NCBI RefSeq assembly: GCF_023935105.1
Contig: NZ_CP096040.1
Coordinates: forward strand, 3,348,001 to 3,412,000
Source of the DNA: Caulobacter segnis
Lineage (GTDB): Bacteria; Pseudomonadota; Alphaproteobacteria; Caulobacterales; Caulobacteraceae
Length of the DNA: 64,000 bases
Reading direction: 5' to 3'
Shown: in pieces, positions 58,395-64,000 of the stretch
Layout: each line of letters opens with the position of its first letter
How positions within the stretch are numbered: the first letter of the stretch is position 1
Made by a program: the position numbers and the translations under genes
The notes under the pieces: generated by a model
What the model saw: the letters and a program-made list of their open reading frames with translations, nothing else
Told to the model about the DNA's origin: nothing
Databases searched by the model: none

Positions 58395-60087
58395 CCGCAC
58401 CGTTCGGTTCGCCGACTTCCCGACCCTGACCCAGGCCCTCGACTTCGCCGCGACAGGCGAGACGGGGATCAACCTCTATTCGCTGCGCGGCGAGCTGGTC
58501 GAGGCCATCTCCTACGCCAAGCTGCGCGAGGACGCCCAGGTGCTGGCCCGCCGCCTGCTGGCCACGGGGGCCAAGGTCGGCGACAGCGTGGCCCTGCTGG
58601 CCGAGACCGACGGCGACTTCGTCCGCGCCTTCTTCGCCTGCCAGTACGCGGGCCTCTTGCCCGCGCCGCTGGCCCTGCCGACCCCGCTGGGCGGCCGTGC
58701 GGCCTATATCGAGCAGATCAAGAACCTGACCACCTCGGCCAAGGCCAGAATTCTGATCGGCCCCGTGGGCCTCAAGGACTGGGTGGCCGAGATCGGCGAG
58801 GCCGCGGGCCTGGACTTCGCCGGCGTCCTGGCCGACCTGCCGGAAGACGCCAATGAAAATGGCGGCGCGGCCCTGCCGGCCATCGCGCCGGAAAGCCCCT
58901 GTTACCTGCAGTTCTCGTCGGGCAGCACCCGCACGCCGACGGGCGTCCTCGTTTTGCACAAGGCCCTGATGGCCAACTGCGTGGCGATCACGCGCGACGG
59001 CCTGCAGGTCGTGCCCAGCGACCGCGCCATCTCGTGGCTGCCGCTCTATCACGACATGGGCCTGATCGGCTTCCTGCTGGCCCCGCTGAGCTGCCAGATG
59101 TCGGTCGACCTGCTGCCCACCGGCGCCTTCGTCCGCCGCCCGCTGCTGTGGATCGACCTGATCTCGCGCAACAAGGCCACCACCGCCTACAGCCCCACCT
59201 TCGGCTACGAGCTTTGCGCCCGCCGGGTTCAGGGCCAGTCGCTCGAGAGCTACGATCTCAGCCACTGGCGCCAGGCCGGCCTGGGCGGCGACATGATCCG
59301 CATGCCGCCGCTGAAGGCCTTCGTCGAGGCGTTCGGCCCGGCCGGCTTCTCGGACAAGGCCTTCGTGGCCAGCTACGGCATGGCCGAGGCGACCCTGGCC
59401 CTCTCCATGGCCCCGCTGGGCAAGGGTCTGCGGGCCGAGACCCTGGACGTCGAGCGCCTGGAGCGTGACAATCTGGCCGTCGATGCGCCTGAAGGTTCGG
59501 ACCGCGCCCGCGACTTCGCCCGCTGCGGCCCGGCCCTGCCCCACCACTTCCTCGACGTGCGCGACGAGAGCGGCGCCGTCCTGCCCGAGCGCGGCGTCGG
59601 CCGCATCTTCGCTAAGGGCCCCTCGGTGATGAGCGGCTATTTCGCCAATCCGGAAGAGACGGCCCGCGTGCTGTCGGCCGACGGCTGGCTGGACACCGGC
59701 GACATCGGCTTCAAGATCGAGGGCGAGATCGTCATCACCGGCCGCGCCAAGGATCTGATCATCCTGAACGGCCGCAACATCTGGCCGCAAGACCTTGAAT
59801 GGACGGCGGATCACGAGATCGACGGCCTGCGTAGCGGCGACGTCTGCGCCTTCGCCATCCCCGCCGAGCCGGAAGACCAGATCGTGGTCCTGGTCCAGGC
59901 GCGCGGCGGCGACGCCGACAGCCGCGCGGCCTTGGTCGAGCAGGTCACCACCCTGCTGCGCACCCGCCACGGGGTCGAGGCCAAGGTCAAGCTGGTGGGC
60001 GCCCACGCCCTGCCGCAGACCTCGTCCGGCAAGCTGAGCCGTTCGAAGGCCAAGACCGCCTATCTGGCCGGGACCTATGGCGACTAG
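58372..60087 (+). CDS. Fatty acyl-AMP ligase (acyl-CoA/ACP synthetase) for ceramide
   Basis: 571-residue ANL-superfamily enzyme. Motifs: LQFSSGSTRTPTGVLVLHKA (P-loop), SWLPLYHDMGLIGFLLAPLS (DMG region), YGMAEATLALS, WLDTGDIGFKIEGEIVITGR and the Lys in SSGKLSRSKAK. The overall pattern is of the fatty acyl-AMP ligase (FAAL) subgroup, which loads acyl groups on a carrier protein. It is followed by the cerR-like gene and a dedicated ACP, so it likely primes the ACP for serine palmitoyltransferase. The ATG at 58372 is chosen for GAAGG ahead of it; ATG 58357 is possible. Confidence 0.9.
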   Translation: MITPTASDRTVRFADFPTLTQALDFAATGETGINLYSLRGELVEAISYAKLREDAQVLARRLLATGAKVGDSVALLAETDGDFVRAFFACQYAGLLPAPLALPTPLGGRAAYIEQIKNLTTSAKARILIGPVGLKDWVAEIGEAAGLDFAGVLADLPEDANENGGAALPAIAPESPCYLQFSSGSTRTPTGVLVLHKALMANCVAITRDGLQVVPSDRAISWLPLYHDMGLIGFLLAPLSCQMSVDLLPTGAFVRRPLLWIDLISRNKATTAYSPTFGYELCARRVQGQSLESYDLSHWRQAGLGGDMIRMPPLKAFVEAFGPAGFSDKAFVASYGMAEATLALSMAPLGKGLRAETLDVERLERDNLAVDAPEGSDRARDFARCGPALPHHFLDVRDESGAVLPERGVGRIFAKGPSVMSGYFANPEETARVLSADGWLDTGDIGFKIEGEIVITGRAKDLIILNGRNIWPQDLEWTADHEIDGLRSGDVCAFAIPAEPEDQIVVLVQARGGDADSRAALVEQVTTLLRTRHGVEAKVKLVGAHALPQTSSGKLSRSKAKTAYLAGTYGD

Positions 60088-61024
60088 ACGGATCGTCGCG
60101 GTCACCGGGGCGACGGGCTTCCTGGGTCGTCATCTGGTCCAGGCCCTGGCCCGGGACGGCTGGACGCCCCGCGTCCTGGTGCGCCGCGATCCGATCCATC
60201 CCCTCTGGCGCGACCTCGAGGTCGAGGTCGTCACGGGCGATCTGAAGACCCCGGGCGCGCTGGACCGTCTCTGCGGGGGCGCGGAGGTCGTCGTCCATGT
60301 GGCCGGCCTGATCAAGGCCGCCTCACTCGAGGGCTTCAACGCCGTCAACCGTGACGGCGCCCGCGCCGCCGCCCTGGCCGCCAAGGCTTCCGAAGCGCGC
60401 TTCATCCTGGTCTCCAGCCTCGCCGCCCGCGAGCCGGCGCTCTCGAACTACGCCACCAGCAAGCGCGCCGGCGAGGACGCAACGCGCGAGGCTTTTCCCG
60501 AGGCGCTGATCGTGCGGCCGCCGGCCATCTATGGCCCCGGCGACACCGAAACCCTGGCCTTGTTCGAACTGGCGGCAAAAAGCCCGATTCTGCCCGTACT
60601 TTCCCCGGACGCGCGGGTCGCTATGATCCACGTCCATGACGCAGCAGCTCAGCTTGCGAACTTGTGCAAAAACCCTGTTTCGGGTCTGGTAGAGTTATCT
60701 GATGTGCGGCGCGACGGTTACACTTGGACGGAAATCATGAGCGCCGCTGGCGCGACCATGGGCGCGAAGCCGCGCCTAGTAAGGCTTCCGGACGGCGTCC
60801 TGACACTGGCCGGAACCCTAGCGGACGCTTGGTCTTTGGCCTCCCGAACCCCCCTGGTGTTCGGTTCAGGCAAGGCCAGGGAGTTGCTTCACGCGAATTG
60901 GTCACTATCTAGCGCTCCGATGTCGGAGGGAGTACCCAGCGTGTTCGGCTTGATCGACGGGTTCGCACATACCGTCGATTGGTATCGGACACAGGGTTGG
61001 TTGCCCAAAAATATCGGCGCCTAG
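60077..61024 (+). CDS. cerR: 3-ketosphinganine/ceramide reductase (CerR-like NAD epimerase fold)
   Basis: 315-residue SDR/epimerase-fold oxidoreductase. The NAD-binding motif is VTGATGFLGRHLVQALA, the catalytic YxxxK is YATSKRAG, and a conserved VRPPAIYGPGD follows. In Caulobacter, CerR (gene order spt-acp-cerR-acyl ligase) reduces the keto group of the sphingoid intermediate. The present gene overlaps the ligase gene and stands before acp and spt, matching that order. Its symbol is assigned by synteny and fold. Confidence 0.88.
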   Translation: MATRRIVAVTGATGFLGRHLVQALARDGWTPRVLVRRDPIHPLWRDLEVEVVTGDLKTPGALDRLCGGAEVVVHVAGLIKAASLEGFNAVNRDGARAAALAAKASEARFILVSSLAAREPALSNYATSKRAGEDATREAFPEALIVRPPAIYGPGDTETLALFELAAKSPILPVLSPDARVAMIHVHDAAAQLANLCKNPVSGLVELSDVRRDGYTWTEIMSAAGATMGAKPRLVRLPDGVLTLAGTLADAWSLASRTPLVFGSGKARELLHANWSLSSAPMSEGVPSVFGLIDGFAHTVDWYRTQGWLPKNIGA

Positions 61025-61048
61025 TTTGAATATGGCGGAAATCTGACA

Positions 61049-61053
61049 GACTC
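61049..61053. promoter_or_regulatory. GANTC site upstream of the ACP gene
   Basis: GACTC lies in the 78-bp gap between cerR and acp, 50 bp before the acp start. An internal promoter here would allow separate acp-spt expression. One site can occur by chance. Confidence 0.3.
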
Positions 61054-61102
61054 GCCGTTACAGTAGTGTCACGGGTGGGGCTCCCCGGAGGTTTGATTTA
61101 GA

Positions 61103-61354
61103 ATGGATACGGTGACGGATCTCAGCTTGCGCGAGATCGGGGTGGCTGCGAGCAAGGTTCTGGGACGGCCTGTAGAGGTGCGTTCCGAGTCGCATATCGG
61201 CCGTGACCTCGCCGTGGACTCCCTTGCCCTCATGAACATCATCATGGAGCTCGAAGACACCTTCGACATCTCCATACCACTCGATCGCCTCGCTTCCGTC
61301 GAAACCGTGGGCGACCTTTCCAAACTGATCAACGATCTCCGGACTAGGGCTTAA
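61103..61354 (+). CDS. Dedicated acyl carrier protein for sphingolipid synthesis
   Basis: 83-residue ACP. The phosphopantetheine attachment serine is about residue 40 in AVDSLALMNIIMELED, followed by the typical FDISIPLDRL helix. Acidic overall with a basic end. It is placed directly before spt (3-bp gap), as in Caulobacter where an ACP is needed for serine palmitoyltransferase. GGAGG lies about 12 nt upstream of the ATG, a long spacing. Confidence 0.93.
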   Translation: MDTVTDLSLREIGVAASKVLGRPVEVRSESHIGRDLAVDSLALMNIIMELEDTFDISIPLDRLASVETVGDLSKLINDLRTRA

Positions 61355-61357
61355 CTA

Positions 61358-62572
61358 ATGGGGCTGTTTGATAAGCACCTGGCCTATCGCGATGCGTACA
61401 AGGCCATCCAAGACGCCGGCGCCGACCCCTTCAAGGTTCGCTTCGACGCCGTGACCTCGCCGACCGAAGGCGTCGTGGAGGGTCGCCCGACCATCCTGCT
61501 GGGCACCAACAACTATCTGGGCCTGACCTTCGACGAAGAGGCCATCGCCGCCTCCGTCAAAGCCGTGCAGGAACGTGGCACCGGCACCACCGGTTCCCGC
61601 ATCGCCAACGGCTCGTTCGAGGCTCACGTCGAGCTCGAACAGGAGCTGGCCAAGTTCTACGGCCGCAAGCACGCTATGGTCTTCACGACCGGCTACCAGG
61701 CCAATCTGGGCGTGCTGTCGACCCTGGTCGGTCGCGGCGACCACCTGATCCTCGACGCCGACAGCCACGCCTCGATCTACGACGGCTCGCGTCTCGGCCA
61801 CGCCGAAGTCATCCGCTTCCGCCACAACGACCCCGAAGACCTGGCCAAGCGCCTGCGCCGCCTGGGCGACGCGCCCGGTGAGCGCCTGATCGTGGTCGAA
61901 GGCGTCTATTCGATGATCGGCGACGTCGCGCCGCTGAAGGAAATCGCCGCCGTGAAGCGCGAGCTGGGCGGCTACCTGCTGGTCGACGAGGCCCACTCGA
62001 TGGGCGTCCTGGGCGCCACGGGCCGCGGCCTGGCCGAAGCGGCCGGCGTGGAAGACGACGTCGACTTCATCGTCGGCACCTTCTCCAAGAGCCTGGGCGC
62101 CATCGGCGGCTTCTGCGTCTCGAACCTGGACGACTTCGACGTCATGCGCGTCGTCTGCCGCCCCTACATGTTCACCGCCTCGCTGCCGCCGGCTGTGGTC
62201 GCCTCGACCATCACTGCCCTGCGTCGCATGATCGAGCAGCCGCAGCTGCGCGACCGCCTGAACCGCAACGCCAAGCGCCTGTACGACGGCCTGACGGCCA
62301 TGGGCTTCCACACCGGCCCGACGGCCAGCCCGGTGGTCGCCACGACCATCCCGGACCAGGAACGCGCCATCGCCATGTGGAACGGCCTGCTGCAGGCCGG
62401 CGTCTACCTGAACCTGGCCCTGCCGCCCGCCACGCCCGACAGCCGTCCGCTGCTGCGCGCCAGCGTCAGCGCCGCTCACACCGACGAGCAGATCGACGCC
62501 GTCCTGGGCGCCTTCGCCGAAATCGGCGCGGCCCTGGGCGTGATCGAGCCGCTCAAGCGCGCCCGCGCCTGA
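61358..62572 (+). CDS. spt: Serine palmitoyltransferase
   Basis: 404-residue PLP enzyme of the alpha-oxoamine synthase family that condenses serine with an acyl thioester, the first step of sphingolipid synthesis. Motifs: ILLGTNNYLGLTFDEEA, GTGTTGSRIANGSFEAHVEL, DADSHASIYDGSRLG (His at about 137 stacks on PLP), DEAHSMGVLGATGRG, and the PLP-lysine in GTFSKSLGAIGG (K244). Distinguishing it from AONS or KBL relies on the adjacent ACP, ligase and cerR genes. It has an intrinsic terminator behind it. Confidence 0.95.
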   Translation: MGLFDKHLAYRDAYKAIQDAGADPFKVRFDAVTSPTEGVVEGRPTILLGTNNYLGLTFDEEAIAASVKAVQERGTGTTGSRIANGSFEAHVELEQELAKFYGRKHAMVFTTGYQANLGVLSTLVGRGDHLILDADSHASIYDGSRLGHAEVIRFRHNDPEDLAKRLRRLGDAPGERLIVVEGVYSMIGDVAPLKEIAAVKRELGGYLLVDEAHSMGVLGATGRGLAEAAGVEDDVDFIVGTFSKSLGAIGGFCVSNLDDFDVMRVVCRPYMFTASLPPAVVASTITALRRMIEQPQLRDRLNRNAKRLYDGLTAMGFHTGPTASPVVATTIPDQERAIAMWNGLLQAGVYLNLALPPATPDSRPLLRASVSAAHTDEQIDAVLGAFAEIGAALGVIEPLKRARA

Positions 62573-62596
62573 TAGCGCTCACTTTTCTGAACGAAG

Positions 62597-62624
62597 ACGC
62601 CCGGGCTCATCGCCCGGGCGTTTT
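62597..62624 (+). terminator. Intrinsic terminator after spt
   Basis: A 10-bp stem (62597-62606 with 62612-62621) with 5-nt loop is followed by TTTT. It ends the sphingolipid operon and lies just beyond the convergent cpgC-like stop, so it may serve both. Confidence 0.88.
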
Positions 62625-62645
62625 GGTTTGTCCGATCCTCGCCCT

Positions 62646-63533
62646 CTAGGGGGAGGATTGTCGGCGCCGGTTCTTCCAGACCTTCAGCAGCACCGCCGGA
62701 GCCGACAGGATCGGGTGCCGCTCGCGCCAGGGCGTGACCTCGACCGGCACGCCGGTATGACGCTCGATCTTCCAGGCCGCGTAGCGGGACGCGCCCTGGA
62801 AGGTGAAGGCCGCCTTCATCAGGCGCGCCACGTTCAGCGGCTTGCCCAGCAGCCTGCGCACGCTCCAGGCCTTCTTCAGACGGGCTCGCTCTTCCTCGGT
62901 CATGGCCCCGCCCTCGTCGGCCTGGACGGCCTCCATGACGTGGTCGTAGCGCAGCGGGTCGAAGGTCAGGATCGAGACCTCCCTGCCCGCCTTCTCGACG
63001 CGCAGTTCAGCCTTGTAGGTCTCGCGGAACAGCGCCGTCCACAGGGCGTGCGGCGAGCCCCTGACGGGGCCCAGGGCGATGGCGAAGCGGCCCGCCGTGC
63101 GGCAGGCGTCGGTGACGGCGTCGATCACCGCCTGACGCGCGTCCCGGTCGGCCCAGATGAGCGCGCAGGGCTGGACGAAACGAGCCCAGATGGTGGTGTC
63201 CTTGGTCGTCCCGGCGGCGGCGCGTTCGAACTGGCCCAGCGTCATCGAGGCGACCTTGGCCCGCAGGGTCCGCCCCTCGTGCGTCATCTCGTGATAGCTG
63301 ACGTCCGGCCACAGGATCCGCGTGAAGAATCCCCGCCAGCCGGCCGGCGGCCGTTCGGTCAGCACGTAATAGTCCAGCACCCCCGACAGATCGCCGGTGC
63401 GCAGGATCGAGCCATAGAACAGGACGGCCCGCGCGCTTGGAAAGACCGTCGTCAGGTGCTCGGCGAAGGCGGTGATCGGCGCGGGGGTCGACGTGGACAG
63501 CTCGGCCGCGACCAGGTCGCGCAGGCGGCTCAT
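62646..63533 (-). CDS. cpgC: CpgC-like protein (ceramide-phosphoglycerate synthesis)
   Basis: 295-residue protein without a signal peptide. The N-terminal part holds AVLFYGSILRTGDLSGVLDY, which fits a nucleotidyltransferase-fold GS...D site, and the rest (TYKAELRVEKAGREVSILTF, WKIERHTGVPVEVTPW) is not recognised. Its start overlaps the ceramide-kinase-like stop (ATGA), and the locus position next to spt matches the Caulobacter cpg genes, which make ceramide phosphoglycerate. The symbol rests on synteny, not on a verified alignment. Confidence 0.72.
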   Translation of the reverse strand: MSRLRDLVAAELSTSTPAPITAFAEHLTTVFPSARAVLFYGSILRTGDLSGVLDYYVLTERPPAGWRGFFTRILWPDVSYHEMTHEGRTLRAKVASMTLGQFERAAAGTTKDTTIWARFVQPCALIWADRDARQAVIDAVTDACRTAGRFAIALGPVRGSPHALWTALFRETYKAELRVEKAGREVSILTFDPLRYDHVMEAVQADEGGAMTEEERARLKKAWSVRRLLGKPLNVARLMKAAFTFQGASRYAAWKIERHTGVPVEVTPWRERHPILSAPAVLLKVWKNRRRQSSP

Positions 63534-64000
63534 CCGACCAGGAACCTCAGGGCCGGCCCGAGACCGATCGTCAGCTCGCCGCCCTCGAACACCTCGCCGT
63601 CCAGGACGAACGGCGCGCCGCCGTCCAGGCCAACGACGTTGGGATCGCGCCGGCGATAGCCCAGGCCTTCGAGCTGGGGCTCGGCCTTGCCGCTCAGGAC
63701 CAGAGGCAGAGCTTTCAGCAGCCGCCGGGGCGGCGCGTCGACGTCCAGGATCTTCAACCCCTCGCGCGGCGGGCCGAACGGCTTGAGGCCGAACGGCAGA
63801 CGCTTCAGCGCCGTGGCCACGATCGCGAAGCGCTCCTCGCCCGGCTGGGCCTCGCCGTCGAAGGTCAGCCTGGCCGGGACGCCTTCGCGCCACTCGTCGC
63901 GGGTTCCGCCGAACAGCGCCCCCAGGGTGGCGGTGGCGATCGTCACGCCGACAGCCAGATTGTGGAAGAAGCCGACCTTGTGGACCTTCTGGGACAGGTT
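63530..64000 (-). CDS. cpgB: Ceramide kinase/DAGK-like protein, C-terminal part
   Basis: The last 156 codons of a gene that enters from beyond the right edge. The residues KVGFFHNLAVGVTIATATLG, DEWREGVPARLTFDGEAQPG, ERFAIVATALKRLPFGLKPF and the end LTIGLGPALRFLVG fit the C-terminal domain of diacylglycerol/sphingoid/ceramide-kinase-type proteins (all-beta region with FAIVATALKRLPFG). The Caulobacter cpgB gene encodes such a kinase and lies here in the spt locus. The N-terminal catalytic domain is outside the window, so the symbol is provisional. Confidence 0.72.
   Translation of the reverse strand, partial: NLSQKVHKVGFFHNLAVGVTIATATLGALFGGTRDEWREGVPARLTFDGEAQPGEERFAIVATALKRLPFGLKPFGPPREGLKILDVDAPPRRLLKALPLVLSGKAEPQLEGLGYRRRDPNVVGLDGGAPFVLDGEVFEGGELTIGLGPALRFLVG

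Noticed and set aside
58291-60105. A 604-codon minus-strand open frame
   Set aside because: It is the shadow of the acyl-AMP ligase gene.
1-64000. CRISPR arrays, insertion sequences, integrases, prophage genes
   Set aside because: No regularly spaced repeats, transposase, recombinase or phage structural genes were found; base and codon use look uniform.

Overview
The window reads as a chromosomal segment of an alphaproteobacterium very close to or within Caulobacter. The support is a dense, high-GC, operon-rich layout with many ATGA/GTGA overlaps, a GcrA-family regulator with GANTC (CcrM) sites nearby, and at the right end the Caulobacter-type ceramide/ceramide-phosphoglycerate locus (acyl-CoA/ACP ligase, cerR-like reductase, dedicated ACP, serine palmitoyltransferase, then convergent cpgC- and cpgB-like genes). 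There is no sign of a prophage, insertion sequence or CRISPR array; one tRNA-Thr is present.

Layout. 1-5.3 kb: spoT (partial), rpoZ, an M13 metallopeptidase, folK (frameshifted), a NYN-domain protein and a family 5-type uracil-DNA glycosylase. 5.3-9.8 kb: a minus-strand operon for an exported SMP-30 lactonase, an exported Gfo/Idh/MocA oxidoreductase and an alpha/beta hydrolase, then glpK. 10-18.7 kb: DUF2336, nadK, an Hpt protein, an aldonolactone-oxidase-like flavoprotein, a lipoprotein cytochrome c (frameshifted), folD, tRNA-Thr, a YaiI-family protein, arfB, a MarR regulator, a small unknown, a GcrA-family protein and a second lipoprotein cytochrome c. 18.7-28.2 kb: SnoaL-fold genes, a homodimeric PDH-E1-like enzyme, an RND efflux pair (pump gene frameshifted), an exported barrel-like protein and a class II aldolase. 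28.3-37.8 kb: DUF969-DUF979-DUF2891, smpB, dapA, a lytic transglycosylase, and a TetR-BtuF-like-FecCD-ATPase operon (ATPase frameshifted). 38-50.8 kb: a GT2 glycosyltransferase, two RNA methyltransferases, hrpB, an APC permease, an MBL hydrolase, a two-component system, an EF-hand lipoprotein, DUF1345 and small proteins. 50.9-55 kb: a single-chain EgtB-EgtD fusion and a RutA/RutB-like pair. 55.2-64 kb: the sphingolipid locus, led by an LptC-like protein, a CDP-glycerol glycerophosphotransferase-like protein and a lipid/glycan flippase.

Two things matter for a reader. First, four otherwise intact genes (folK, a cytochrome c, an RND pump, an ABC ATPase) are each broken in a way that exactly one inserted base would repair, mostly at G/C runs; sequencing or assembly deletions are more likely than four pseudogenes. 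Second, the most interesting biology is the sphingolipid block. Its core biosynthetic genes are known from Caulobacter, but here they are joined by overlapping or near-overlapping genes to an LptC homologue, a headgroup-transfer-like enzyme and a flippase, which suggests a full make-flip-export route. Also worth attention are the EgtB-EgtD fusion (domain order opposite to fungal Egt1), the DUF969/DUF979/DUF2891 operon, a GcrA paralogue behind paired GANTC sites, and 11-bp direct repeats just before a response-regulator gene.
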